Of a DNA stretch of 64,000 nucleotides, positions 25,150 to 33,613 are shown piece by piece. The stretch covers positions 45,791 to 109,790 of the forward strand of contig NZ_VFVY01000025.1 in the NCBI RefSeq assembly GCF_006442315.1, written 5' to 3'. Every line of letters begins with the position of its first letter. The first letter of the stretch is position 1. The notes beneath the pieces were generated by a model. It was given only the letters and a program-made list of their open reading frames with translations, made no database searches and was not told the DNA's origin. The translations under genes were made by a program, and so were the position numbers. Source of the DNA: Mesorhizobium sp. B2-3-4. Lineage in GTDB: Bacteria > Pseudomonadota > Alphaproteobacteria > Rhizobiales > Rhizobiaceae.

Positions 25150-25592
25150 GCGCCTTCGCACATTGCCTTCAGGATCCGCAAGGTCGGCCCCCAATAGAGG
25201 TTGGCATGCGGGCGGATCGACGGCTCGGCAAAGCCGCTCAGCGTCACAGTCAGCAGCGTTCCCTCTTCCGCCGGCGCCAGGGTGAAGCCGACCACCGTAC
25301 GGTTCTCGGGCACATCGGCGAGCCGCGAGGCCGACAGCGTGCTCCAGTAGTCATAGGCGAACGCCCGCTGCGGCTCGAACGACCGCACCATGCCATTGTT
25401 CTCGAACGGCATGCCATGCAGCAGCCCACGGATCACGATCGCGCCGCCGGTATGCGGCTCGAGGCTGACATCGAGCTCCTCGTCGGACATCCATTGCGCG
25501 ATCATCGCCGGCGTCGTCAGCACCCGCCAGACCTTGGCCGGCTCGGCATGGATGGCGATGGCCTTGACGATCGGCGCGCAAGGATCGGTCAC
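25146..25592 (-). CDS. SRPBCC/AHSA1-type (START-like) protein
   Basis: 148 residues with the AHSA1 pattern: VKAIAIHAEPAKVWRVLTTPAMIAQWMSDEELDVSLEPHTGGAIVIRG, then GFTLAPAEEGTLLTVTLSGF. The fold has a hydrophobic pocket for small lipophilic ligands. Its start overlaps the stop of the IclR regulator gene by four bases, so the two are translated together and both belong to the SAH hydrolase-like operon. Its convergent neighbour overlaps it by four bases. Confidence 0.85.
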   Translation of the reverse strand: MTDPCAPIVKAIAIHAEPAKVWRVLTTPAMIAQWMSDEELDVSLEPHTGGAIVIRGLLHGMPFENNGMVRSFEPQRAFAYDYWSTLSASRLADVPENRTVVGFTLAPAEEGTLLTVTLSGFAEPSIRPHANLYWGPTLRILKAMCEGA

Positions 25593-26374
25593 GGCGCGGC
25601 GCTTTGGCCGGCGGGCTCCGGCGCCAGCACCAGGGCGATCTCGTGCGCCGCTTGCGCCGCATGGCTGCGCACGGTGGCCAGATCGAGCATGCTGTAGCTG
25701 GTCGCCACATAAGGCACGGTCAGTGCCGCGACCGAATGGCCGAACGGTCCGATGACCGGAAAGGCAAGATCGATGACACCAGGCTGCAGCCCGTCCGCCA
25801 CCTCTTCATGGCCGGCGGCGCGGATGCGCGCGAGCGCCTCGCGCATGTCGCCCTTTTCGTCAGCAATGCCAGAGGCTTGCAGCCATTGATTGATTCTGTC
25901 CTGCGGCTGGAACGCCATCAGCGTGCGGCCGGTCGCGGTGTCGAACAGCGGAAATTCGGCGCCGACGCGGACCCGGAAGCCGAATGCCGCCGGGCTTTCG
26001 ACCTGGGCCAGGATCAGCACCCTGCCGGCATTGTGGACGCCGAGATTGCAGGATTGCTGGATGGCGTCGGACAGCCGCCGCATCGACGGCAGCGCCGCCT
26101 GGACGAGGCCGCGCAGCGGCTCGTGCCGGTGCGCCAGTTCGAACAGGCGCGGCGACAGGAAATAGGGTCCGGCCGGCCGGTCGCGAAAGATGTAGCCGCG
26201 CCGCTCCAGCGCCTGCAGCACACGGTAGATCTGGTGGATCGAGCGCCCGACAGCCTCGGAAATCTGGCCCTGGTTCAGCCCGTCCTTCTGCTCGGCCAGG
26301 AGTTCGATGATGTCGAACGCCTTTTCCAGGGCCGGTACCGAATAGTCCGGCGCTTCCGCGGTCTTGCCAGCCAT
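25589..26374 (-). CDS. IclR family transcriptional regulator
   Basis: 261 residues. The winged HTH reads ALEKAFDIIELLAEQKDGLNQGQISEAVGRSIHQIYRVLQALERRGYI, followed by the IclR effector domain (LGVHNAGRVLILAQVESPAAFGFRVRVGAEFPLFDTATGRTLMAF). ATG 26374 was chosen because AAGGA lies about ten bases upstream; the TTG at 26383 is too close to it. The gene is second in the operon SAH hydrolase-like, IclR, START-like. A 19-base palindrome between this operon and the divergent symporter is the probable operator. Confidence 0.9.
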   Translation of the reverse strand: MAGKTAEAPDYSVPALEKAFDIIELLAEQKDGLNQGQISEAVGRSIHQIYRVLQALERRGYIFRDRPAGPYFLSPRLFELAHRHEPLRGLVQAALPSMRRLSDAIQQSCNLGVHNAGRVLILAQVESPAAFGFRVRVGAEFPLFDTATGRTLMAFQPQDRINQWLQASGIADEKGDMREALARIRAAGHEEVADGLQPGVIDLAFPVIGPFGHSVAALTVPYVATSYSMLDLATVRSHAAQAAHEIALVLAPEPAGQSAAP

Positions 26375-26425
26375 GCCCCACAATCCTTCAGGCGTCAGAC
26401 GGAGAGAATCAGGGGCCTACCATAG

Positions 26426-27655
26426 CTACAAGGCGGCCCCCATCGAAGCCGTCATCAGGCGGGCGATGCGCCGGTTAATGTCGTCGGGCACCGGCTGCGC
26501 GCCCGCCGCGAGCCCCGCGCCCGTGACCACCCGCTCCAGCGACAGCGCCTGCAGCATGAAGCCGATATCCATGGATTCGATCGAATTGCCCTTCGGCTCG
26601 ACGCCGGCAAGGTTGAACATGCGCCCCTCGGCGATGAGGATGACATGCCTGCCATTGGCGAGGTCCAGCCGCCGCAGAGTGCCGTCGATATCCGTGACGG
26701 CATTGGTCATGGCGTCGAGACCCGCGGTGTCGATCTCCCAGGGAAAATGCCCCGAATTGGCCAGCACCGCGCCGTCCGCCATGGCGGCGATCGCGCTGGC
26801 CGGCAGCGCACCGGCGCGGCCGGTGGCGGTGATGAACACTTCCGCCCAAGGGGCAAGATCGGCGAGCGGCGCCACGCGGTAGCCGTCGAGCGCGGCCTCC
26901 AATGCCTTGATCTCGTCGACCTCGACAACAGCCACCCGGCCACCCAGCGCGCGCAGATATTGTGCGATGCCGCGCCCGCACCAGCCATAGCCGACGACGC
27001 AGAAGCGCCGGCCGGGGATCATCAGATTGGTGATGCGCATGAAGCTTTCCACCACCGATTGGCCGACCGCGTGCTTGTTCTCGCCGATCGCCTTCAGCGG
27101 GCTGTCGTTGATGACGATGGAGGGGAACGGCACCTTGCCGGAGAGTTCGCCGCGCAGCCGGTCGCCGCCCGAGGTCGTCTCCTCTGTGCCGCCCAGGATC
27201 GACGATGCCCCGCCCCTCCCGACGATGCCGGCGGCAAGGTCGGCGCCATTGTCGAGCAGGATGTCGGGCCTGGCGTCCAGCACCCGCCCCAGATTGGCGT
27301 GATGATCGGCGAGCGTGTCGGCGCGGCGGCCGAACATGCCGATGCCCCGGCTCTGCAGGAAGGCCACGACATCGTCCTGCGTCGAGCCATGATTGCCGGT
27401 ACCGACGATCTCGGCGCCGCCTTCGGCCAGCACTTCGAGCAGCACGGCGGTCTTGGGCTCGACATGCAGGGAGACACCGATGCGCCGGCCGGCGAACGGC
27501 CTTGTGCGGCTGAACTCATCGCGAAGCCCCGCCAGCAGCGCCATGCGCGAACGGATCCAGGCGATGCGGGCGCGGCCCCTCTCGACCAGTTCGGTGTTTC
27601 CCGGGTTGGCATCAGCCGGATGGGCATCAGCCGAATTGGTAGGGGCTTGGGTCAT
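26426..27655 (-). CDS. adenosylhomocysteinase-like protein (divergent paralogue)
   Basis: 409 residues; the housekeeping alphaproteobacterial enzyme is about 465. SAH hydrolase features are visible: STQDDVVAFLQSRGIGMFG, ILDNGADL-type segment, VINDSPLKAIGENKHAVGQSVVESFMR and the NAD-binding CVVGYGWCGRGIAQYLRALGG. The usual GYGDVGKG is GYGWCGRG, and the N-terminal substrate loop (HVEPKTAVLLEVLAEGGAEIVGTG) differs from the classical HMTIQTAVLIETL. The C-terminal tail that completes the active site in the tetramer seems shortened. A related nucleoside-thioether or nucleoside substrate other than SAH is plausible. Confidence 0.82.
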   Translation of the reverse strand: MTQAPTNSADAHPADANPGNTELVERGRARIAWIRSRMALLAGLRDEFSRTRPFAGRRIGVSLHVEPKTAVLLEVLAEGGAEIVGTGNHGSTQDDVVAFLQSRGIGMFGRRADTLADHHANLGRVLDARPDILLDNGADLAAGIVGRGGASSILGGTEETTSGGDRLRGELSGKVPFPSIVINDSPLKAIGENKHAVGQSVVESFMRITNLMIPGRRFCVVGYGWCGRGIAQYLRALGGRVAVVEVDEIKALEAALDGYRVAPLADLAPWAEVFITATGRAGALPASAIAAMADGAVLANSGHFPWEIDTAGLDAMTNAVTDIDGTLRRLDLANGRHVILIAEGRMFNLAGVEPKGNSIESMDIGFMLQALSLERVVTGAGLAAGAQPVPDDINRRIARLMTASMGAAL

Positions 27656-27689
27656 TCGAACGCTCCGATCTTAATCCAGATTCAGCACT

Positions 27690-27708
27690 TGCAAAAAAGT
27701 TTTTTGCA
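27690..27708. promoter_or_regulatory. 19-nt perfect palindrome, candidate IclR operator
   Basis: TGCAAAAAAGTTTTTTGCA is symmetric about the central G. It lies 35 bases before the SAH hydrolase-like gene and 116 bases before the symporter. A/T-rich palindromes of this size are typical IclR-family binding sites, and an IclR gene is in the same operon. Confidence 0.65.
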
Positions 27709-27823
27709 TGTGACAAATCTTGCAGAGGGTCGTCAAGCCCCGACAAGGGGACAACGAACAGAACTGCGCGGCGCGCCCGGTGTCCGGCGCGCGTCATCGG
27801 CTTCGCATCTGAAGGGGTAGAAA

Positions 27824-29203
27824 ATGGGAAATCTGGATATAGCGGTCGTCGCCGTCTATCTCGTGGCGGTCACCGGCATCGGGCTCTACTTCGCCCGCTC
27901 GATCAGGACCGAGGAAGACTACATCGTCGCCGGCCGGCGCATGGGGCCGCTCTGGCTGACCATCTCGGCATTCGCCTCCTGGACCGGCTTGGCCGGCCTG
28001 TTCGGCACGCCCGAAATGGTGGTCCGCTACGGCATAGCGGGCTCATGGTGGTGGTACACCTTCCCGATCGGCCTGCTGCTGATGGGCATCTTCCTGGCCA
28101 GGATCGTGCGCCAGCGCATGCATGTGACGACACCCGACATTGTCGCGCAGGATTATCCGGGCTCGGTGCGTGTCGCCGCATCGCTGGTGACGAGCTGGAA
28201 CTACCTCGCCTGGGCTGCCGCCCAGGTGTTCGGCATCTCCATGGTGTTCACCCTGTTCTCCGGCATGGACCCGACAACCGGCGCCATCGTCGCCTTCCTC
28301 GTCGTCATCGTCTACACCATGCTCGGCGGCTTCCTCGCCGTGGTGGCGACCGACGTGCTGCAAGCCGTCATCTTCCTCCTCGTCATCGGCGTCGTGGCGC
28401 CGCTCTTCGTCATCTTCGGACCCGGCGTGCCGCACATCTACGAGGCGACGAAGGACATTCCGGGTTTCTACAATCTGTTCGCCAACGTGCCGCCGGCGAC
28501 GCTGTTCGTCTGGTTCCTGCTGTTGCCGGCCGGCTTCATCGACACGATCGGCTTCCAGCGCGTCTTTTCCGCCAACTCCCCGGACACGGCGCGCAGGGGC
28601 CTGATCAACGGCTTCATCATCATGGCCATCTTCGGCCTCGTCCTCACCTTCCTCGGCATCGCCGCCAAGGCGCTGCTGCCGGCGGGCGCCAACCCGGTCA
28701 ACGCCATGCCCGACCTGATGGTGCAGCTTCTGCCGCACGGCGTCATCGGCGTGCTGGTGGCCGCCTTCCTGGCGGTGGCGATGTCGACGGCGAGCACCAC
28801 GCTGCTGATCACCGCCACCACGCTGCAGCGCGACGTCATCTCGCGACTGCGCCCCGACGCCAGCGACCGGGAGAGGTTGTGGACCAGCCGCATCCTGCTC
28901 CTCGTGCTCGGCCTGGTGGCGTTGGTCGTGGCGCTGTCGGTGCCCGGCATCGTCACCATCCTGATGCTCGGCTTCTCGGTCTATGTGCCGGGCCTGCTCT
29001 TGCCGGTGCTGTCGGCCACCTTCGGCTGGCGCATTCCCTCCTGGTCGATGCTGGCGACCATCGTCATCGGCGCCGGCTCGACCGCCATCCTGGTGCTGAT
29101 GGGTGAACCCGGCGGCATTCCCGCCTCGCTGATCGGCTTCCTGCTCTCGGTCGTGCCCTTCGTCGCCGGTCTGATGACGCGACCGCAACGGCAGCCGGCG
29201 TGA
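27824..29203 (+). CDS. sodium:solute symporter (SSS family)
   Basis: 459 residues with about thirteen membrane helices. SSS marks are visible: YFARSIRTEEDYIVAGRRMGPLWLTISAFASWTGLAGLFGTPEMVVRYGIAG, then FIDTIGFQRVFSANSPDTARRG and AVAMSTASTTLLITATTLQRDVI, the conserved sodium-site helix. AGGGG precedes the ATG. The transported compound is unknown. Its partner enzymes (SAH hydrolase-like, cytidine deaminase-like) point to a nucleoside or nucleoside-derived substrate. Confidence 0.92.
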   Translation: MGNLDIAVVAVYLVAVTGIGLYFARSIRTEEDYIVAGRRMGPLWLTISAFASWTGLAGLFGTPEMVVRYGIAGSWWWYTFPIGLLLMGIFLARIVRQRMHVTTPDIVAQDYPGSVRVAASLVTSWNYLAWAAAQVFGISMVFTLFSGMDPTTGAIVAFLVVIVYTMLGGFLAVVATDVLQAVIFLLVIGVVAPLFVIFGPGVPHIYEATKDIPGFYNLFANVPPATLFVWFLLLPAGFIDTIGFQRVFSANSPDTARRGLINGFIIMAIFGLVLTFLGIAAKALLPAGANPVNAMPDLMVQLLPHGVIGVLVAAFLAVAMSTASTTLLITATTLQRDVISRLRPDASDRERLWTSRILLLVLGLVALVVALSVPGIVTILMLGFSVYVPGLLLPVLSATFGWRIPSWSMLATIVIGAGSTAILVLMGEPGGIPASLIGFLLSVVPFVAGLMTRPQRQPA

Positions 29204-29294
29204 GCACCGGACAGGAACAGCCAAGGTCCAGGAAAAGCAATGATAAAGCTCCATCCTGAATCAGTTCCGGATGGAGCCCGATACGGAGAAACCG

Positions 29295-29738
29295 ATGCAG
29301 AAGACCAGCTTCGACAGACTTTCGAGCGCCGACCAGGCACTCGTCACCGCGGCGGCGCAAGCGCGTGAAAAGGCCTACACACCCTATTCCAATCACAAGG
29401 TCGGCTCAGCCGTGCGCACCGCGTCGGGCCAGGTGTTTTCGGCCAGCAATGTCGAGGTCGTCACCTTGCAGCAATCGGTGCATGCCGAGCGCAACGCGGT
29501 GATGCAGATGGCCGCCGCCGGCGAACGCCAGATCGAGGCCATCGTCTGCCATGGCCCCTATTCGGGCGTGCCCTGCGCGGAATGCAGGCAGGTGATCTGG
29601 GAGTTCTGCTGCGACGATCCCCAGGTGAAGATCATCGGCTCGACCCTTGACGGCGAGATCGAGCTGATGACGATCGGCGAGATTTATCCGAGCCCCTACG
29701 GGCCGGGCACCAAGGGCATCGACCCACGCAAGTTCTGA
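29295..29738 (+). CDS. cytidine deaminase-like protein
   Basis: 147 residues from ATG 29295 with GGAGA upstream. The zinc site is complete: HAERNAV (His and catalytic Glu) and PCAECRQ (two Cys). YTPYSNHKVGSAVRTASGQVFSASNVEV follows the cytidine deaminase opening in which N..E contacts ribose; here it reads NVEV instead of NIENAS. It follows the symporter by 91 bases and is probably in the same operon. The use of His-Ala-Glu rather than Cys-Ala-Glu and the changed ribose loop suggest a modified nucleoside or base as substrate. Confidence 0.88.
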   Translation: MQKTSFDRLSSADQALVTAAAQAREKAYTPYSNHKVGSAVRTASGQVFSASNVEVVTLQQSVHAERNAVMQMAAAGERQIEAIVCHGPYSGVPCAECRQVIWEFCCDDPQVKIIGSTLDGEIELMTIGEIYPSPYGPGTKGIDPRKF

Positions 29739-29757
29739 TTGCCTGGGCACGCTCCAG

Positions 29758-29787
29758 CCGGCCCGCCACGCTCAAGCGGCGGGCCGG
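29758..29787. terminator. GC-rich hairpin between convergent genes
   Basis: CCGGCCCGCC pairs with GGCGGGCCGG over a ten-base loop, 20 bases after the deaminase stop and 7 bases after the stop of the opposing DUF1236 gene. No U-run, but stable in both directions. Confidence 0.6.
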
Positions 29788-29793
29788 GCGCCG

Positions 29794-30090
29794 TTACTGG
29801 ATGATCTTGATGATCTTGTGGGTGCCGGGGTCGACGATGACGGTCCGGTCGTCGATCACGGTGTAGCGATATTTGACGTTGGGGACTTCGTGCAGCTCGA
29901 CCGTGTCGGGCAGAGCCGTGCCGATGTTGAGTTCCACGCCGGGAACCTTGACCGAAGCCAGCGGCTGCTTCTTCACATATTCCTTGATCACCGTCTCCTG
30001 CTCGGGCTGGACGATGATGTCTTCGGCGGCGGCCGCACCGACACCGGCGAGCAGCAGGGCGGCGGCCATGGCGGCGAGATTCTTCTTCAT
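29794..30090 (-). CDS. DUF1236 secreted protein
   Basis: 98 residues. ATG 30090 has GGAGGA upstream and gives signal peptide MKKNLAAMAAALLLAGVGAAAA with cleavage before EDI. The mature part carries the DUF1236 repeat: GTALPDTVELHEVPNVKYRYTVIDDRTVIVDPGTHKIIKIIQ. These small periplasmic proteins are abundant in rhizobia and may pack against one another through this beta-strand unit; function unknown. Confidence 0.88.
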   Translation of the reverse strand: MKKNLAAMAAALLLAGVGAAAAEDIIVQPEQETVIKEYVKKQPLASVKVPGVELNIGTALPDTVELHEVPNVKYRYTVIDDRTVIVDPGTHKIIKIIQ

Positions 30091-30323
30091 GAGTTCCTCC
30101 ATCTGGAAGTTGCACGGCACAGGATTGTCGCCGCGCCGAGGGTCGAACTTCAGCCATGGTTGAACGTTCCCGGCCTGGGCTTCGGTCCTGCCTGCCCCGG
30201 ACTTAAGCCCAATCAAAAAACGCAATAGTCCGGCCAAGGCGGCCGCCGGGAACAGCCATCTTTTGCGCTCGTTGTCGCTGCAAGTTCAGGCATTGGTGCA
30301 GCAACGTCCCTTCCTGCGCCAAT

Positions 30324-30361
30324 AGGGTTCGCCCACCGCTTCCAGGCCGTGGGCGAACCCT
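30324..30361. other. 13-bp perfect stem-loop upstream of a tiny membrane-peptide gene
   Basis: AGGGTTCGCCCAC pairs exactly with GTGGGCGAACCCT across twelve bases. It lies 38 bases before the ATG at 30400. It may be a leader hairpin, a terminator for upstream transcription or a repeat. Confidence 0.5.
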
Positions 30362-30399
30362 CAATCCCCCGGCGGGGACCGGGAGGTGAGGTGGATCCG

Positions 30400-30507
30400 A
30401 TGTTCAGCGACAAGGAAACAAGACTTGTCGAGGCGGTATTGCTGCTGGCGGTGCCGCTATCGGCCTTGATCGCCGTTTTGCTCGTCAGCGTTACGGTGAG
30501 CTGGTAG
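30400..30507 (+). CDS. 35-residue single-pass membrane peptide
   Basis: MFSDKETRLVEAVLLLAVPL opens the peptide, which continues into a hydrophobic helix and ends SVTVSW: a short charged N-terminus, then one membrane segment of about 22 residues. GGAGGTGAGG is upstream, an unusually strong ribosome site for chance. Small membrane proteins of this kind often modulate larger membrane partners. No homologue is recognised. Confidence 0.5.
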   Translation: MFSDKETRLVEAVLLLAVPLSALIAVLLVSVTVSW

Positions 30508-30870
30508 CTGCCTTCATCGGCAATGGGGAGGTTCGGCGCGCTTTCCGCCAGCCCGTTGATTGGGCATTGCCTTCGCCGCGTGGTCAACGCTCTGCCCTGC
30601 CCGTGGAAATCGCGGTCCGCCTGTGAGGCTTTCCCTGCAGGAGCCCGGCCCGCTTTGGCGGAAGATGCGGCACGTTGGCGAGCAGGCCGGGCTGTGCCCC
30701 GGCTGCCCCGCTTGGGGGAGGCTCGGCCGATGCCTGGGCAAGATGTGCGTTTGTCGTTCCATCCGCAACCCGGACTGAGGTCCGAAGTCGCGACGCATTG
30801 GTCCCATGTGCCGAACATCGCCCGCCGATGTTCGTTGCGACGACAGGCACGTCATCTTGAGGAGGAATAC
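30508..30870. other. intergenic region with a 9-bp hairpin
   Basis: About 360 bases between two very small genes. Open frames here have no ribosome sites or protein-like composition. The only structure seen is CGAACATCG-CCCGC-CGATGTTCG (30812-30834), a perfect stem-loop 36 bases before the next ATG, which could be an operator or a leader hairpin. Confidence 0.45.
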
Positions 30871-31098
30871 ATGCAGCCCGGTGAAATCCTCGCCAACATC
30901 CTGGCCACGCTCCTGGTGGTCTGCTTTCTCGCCAGCACGTTCTTCCTTTTCGGCAAGCCGCTCTGGCCTGGGCAGCATGCCCGCATGGTCGTCATCGTGC
31001 CGGTCGACACCATGACGACAGCCTCGACCGGCCGCGGCGGCAAATCCTTTCTTCCCGACACTTTCGACACCGGCCTTGCCCATCCAAGGCCGTCCTGA
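30871..31098 (+). CDS. 75-residue membrane-anchored protein
   Basis: ATG 30871 is preceded by GAGGAGGAATAC, a very strong ribosome site. Residues 5-27 (EILANILATLLVVCFLASTFFLF) form one membrane helix; the rest is a polar tail (KSFLPDTFDTGLAHPRPS). Not recognised. It is one of three tiny genes on the same strand within 1 kb. Confidence 0.55.
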   Translation: MQPGEILANILATLLVVCFLASTFFLFGKPLWPGQHARMVVIVPVDTMTTASTGRGGKSFLPDTFDTGLAHPRPS

Positions 31099-31212
31099 CG
31101 CCGCGTCACGCGGATGCGCCACAGCCAAGCCGGCTTCGCGCGATCCGCCCGGAACCAAAGCGACCGGCAACGGTTTTCCAATGGAAGGGACCGTAACCAC
31201 GGAAGCGGAGCA

Positions 31213-31419
31213 ATGGAACTTTTCACCTTGGAACTGGCTACGGCGAGGCAGCGCCTCAATCGGGCGGAACTCGCTCTCGAGCGGGCAAACGCGATGCTGG
31301 ACGAGGACTGTGGTGTCGGTATCAATTTGAGGCTTTGCGACAGGATAAGAGCCGCGCGGCAACGCGTCGGCGAAGCGAAGGCCCGCCTTGTGAATCTCGG
31401 CCCCGCCAGCACGGATTGA
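31213..31419 (+). CDS. 68-residue coiled-coil-like protein
   Basis: ATG 31213 has GGAG upstream. The protein is almost wholly helical with a heptad-like pattern: LELATARQRLNRAELALERANAMLDED, then LRLCDRIRAARQRVGEAKARLVNL. No signal or membrane segment. It could be an antiparallel helical hairpin that dimerises. Not recognised. Confidence 0.5.
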   Translation: MELFTLELATARQRLNRAELALERANAMLDEDCGVGINLRLCDRIRAARQRVGEAKARLVNLGPASTD

Positions 31420-31523
31420 GCTGGATCAGGCTGAAGCCCGGACGCTGCGTTCGCCAGTTCAATCCCATCGAATTTGCCTGGAAGATGCGGCCCTGGAAGA
31501 ACCGGCCCCGGAACCGGCAAGCT

Positions 31524-33440
31524 TCACGTCTTGCGCCGTGTACCGGTCGAGCGTTGATCGCTGAGATGCGGACGCCAGCCATGCACCCTGTCGCGTCCGG
31601 CGGCCTTGGCGCCGTAGAGCGCCTCGTCGGCGCGCCGTAGCAGTTCGGCGATCTCCATCGCGGCGGCGCCCGCGTCGAAAGTGCCGACACCGATGCTGAC
31701 GGTGACGATGCCCTTCTCGCTGCCCGCATGCGCGAGCGCGAGGTCGCGCACCTTGCTCCTCAGGTTTTCGGCGATGACAAAGGCGCCCCGCGCGTCTGTC
31801 TCGGGCAGGACAAGCGCGAACTCCTCGCCGCCATAGCGGGCCGCCGCGTCGCCCGGCCGGCGGGCCGTCGCCTCGATGGCGCGGCTCACGGCGCGCAGGC
31901 ATTCGTCGCCCGCCGGATGGCCGTAATGATCGTTGAAGCGCTTGAACCAGTCGACATCGATGATCAGCAGGCTGAGTGGCGTCGTGGTGCGCCGGGCGCG
32001 GGAAAATTCGCGCGCCAGCGCTTCGTCGAAGGCCCGCCGCGTCAACAGTTCGGTCAGCCCGTCGCGATGCGCCAGAAGGTTCAGCTTCTCGTTGAGCGCC
32101 AGAAGTTCGGCCTCGACCTGCTTGGCCTCGGTGATGTCGGAAAACACGCTGAGGCTGCCGCCGTCGCCGGTCGGCCGGGTGCGCACGTCGAGCCAGCGCC
32201 CGTCGGCGAGCCGGACCTGGCGGTGGCTGACAAGCTTCTGCGAGGCCATGATGTCCTCGATCCAGTCGTCGACCGCTTCCGGCGGCGTGATCGCTTCACC
32301 GCGTTGCGCGGAGGCGCGCAGGATGTCGCGGTAGTCGGCGCCGGGCACCCTGATGTCGGCCGTCTTCGGAAACAGCGCGCGGTATTGCGCGTTGCACAGC
32401 ATCAGCCTGCCCAAGGGATCGAACATCACCAGCCCGTCAGCCATATGCGTCAGCGCATCGCCGAGCCTCGCCTGGCTCTCCGCCAGCTCGGTCTCCAACT
32501 GCTTGCGCTGGGTGATGTCGCGATTGTGCGTGATCAGGCCGACGACCGTCCCCGCCTTGTCGCGGAACGGCGCCTTCAATGTCGCCAGCCAGCCTTCAGT
32601 GCCGTCGTCGTGGTGAAGGCGCTGTTCGATGGTGGACGCGGCGCCCGATTTGAGCACGGCAAGTTCGTCCTCGCGGAATTGCTGCGCAGTATCGCGGGGA
32701 TAAAAATCGAAATCCGTCTTGCCGATCAGCGCCCTGGCATCGGCCGCGTGCATCAGTTCAGCCGTTGCCGGGTTTGCGACGATGAACCTTCCGTCGAGAT
32801 CCTTCACGTTCAGGCAATCGGGCAAGGTCTCGACCACGGCCTTGAAGATACGCCGCGACTGCAAGGCTTCGAGGCGACGCCGCTCCTGGTGGAGCGTGAG
32901 CCCGGACAGCGCGACCGAAACGAAGATGAGCAAGGTGGAGGGCAGCGCCACTTTTGGCAGAACCATCTCCACGACGGAATGCGGCAGCACGCTGAGACCA
33001 AGCAGCGATCCGGCCGCGGTTGCCGCGCCGAGGATCATGATGTCCGACATGGCGGGCGCACGGCCCCTGAGCGCCAGGTTGCCGGCAACGCCGACCAGCA
33101 TGGTGGCCGCGATCCCGACTGCGCCGGCGAAGGCGCCGACGCCGCCCGCGAAAGTCCGGTAGGCGCCGGCCATGACCCCCGCGACGATGCCGGCGACAGG
33201 CCCGCCGAAGAAGCCGGCAACCGCAATCATCGTCGCCCTGAGATCGACCAGCACCCCCGGCTGCAACTGCATGGGCGTCAGCATCAGGATGATGGCGCCC
33301 GCACCCATCAGCAGGCCGAAGGCCGCCGCCTTTGCCGCGGCCGGCCTGCGGTCCAGCCACACATGCGTGTGAATCCAGACCGAAACAAACATCGCGACGA
33401 CCGCGAGATTGGCCAGCAATTCGGACCAGGGCGAACCCAT
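31524..33440 (-). CDS. diguanylate cyclase with 5TMR-LYT-like sensor and two PAS domains
   Basis: 638 residues. The N-terminal 170 contain about five to six helices and the 5TMR-LYT motif region (PMQLQPGVLVDLRATMIAVAGFFGGPVAGIVAGVMAGAYR). Two PAS domains follow: about 200-310 (LPDCLNVKDLDGRFIVANPA) and about 325-440 (MADGLVMFDPLGRLMLCNAQYRALFP). The GGDEF domain ends the protein, with active-site RYGGEEF near residue 535 and an inhibitory I-site RPGD five residues before it. It should make cyclic di-GMP with product feedback. The membrane sensor's ligand is unknown. Confidence 0.93.
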   Translation of the reverse strand: MGSPWSELLANLAVVAMFVSVWIHTHVWLDRRPAAAKAAAFGLLMGAGAIILMLTPMQLQPGVLVDLRATMIAVAGFFGGPVAGIVAGVMAGAYRTFAGGVGAFAGAVGIAATMLVGVAGNLALRGRAPAMSDIMILGAATAAGSLLGLSVLPHSVVEMVLPKVALPSTLLIFVSVALSGLTLHQERRRLEALQSRRIFKAVVETLPDCLNVKDLDGRFIVANPATAELMHAADARALIGKTDFDFYPRDTAQQFREDELAVLKSGAASTIEQRLHHDDGTEGWLATLKAPFRDKAGTVVGLITHNRDITQRKQLETELAESQARLGDALTHMADGLVMFDPLGRLMLCNAQYRALFPKTADIRVPGADYRDILRASAQRGEAITPPEAVDDWIEDIMASQKLVSHRQVRLADGRWLDVRTRPTGDGGSLSVFSDITEAKQVEAELLALNEKLNLLAHRDGLTELLTRRAFDEALAREFSRARRTTTPLSLLIIDVDWFKRFNDHYGHPAGDECLRAVSRAIEATARRPGDAAARYGGEEFALVLPETDARGAFVIAENLRSKVRDLALAHAGSEKGIVTVSIGVGTFDAGAAAMEIAELLRRADEALYGAKAAGRDRVHGWRPHLSDQRSTGTRRKT

Positions 33441-33613
33441 TTTCTTACGCGTCCCCCTTCATTTTACCTCTCGAGGGTGCATCGGGCGTTGGCGAAACCG
33501 CCCTTGTGGATACGTCGGGCAAGGAAACAAACCGTTACGGATCGCGCTTGGATTGTCCGGATGTGGCTGCAAAGCGGGCCCTGGAAGCCGCTAGCCCATC
33601 CCGGTTGCCTCCC

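Noticed and set aside
28043..29254. Open frame of 403 codons opposite the sodium symporter
   Set aside because: Composition dominated by Asp, Glu, Arg, Gln and His with no hydrophobic core, as expected from the complement of a membrane-protein gene.
30812..30834. LexA box at CGAACATCG...CGATGTTCG
   Set aside because: The alphaproteobacterial LexA site is GTTC-N7-GTTC as a direct repeat; this is an inverted repeat with different spacing.
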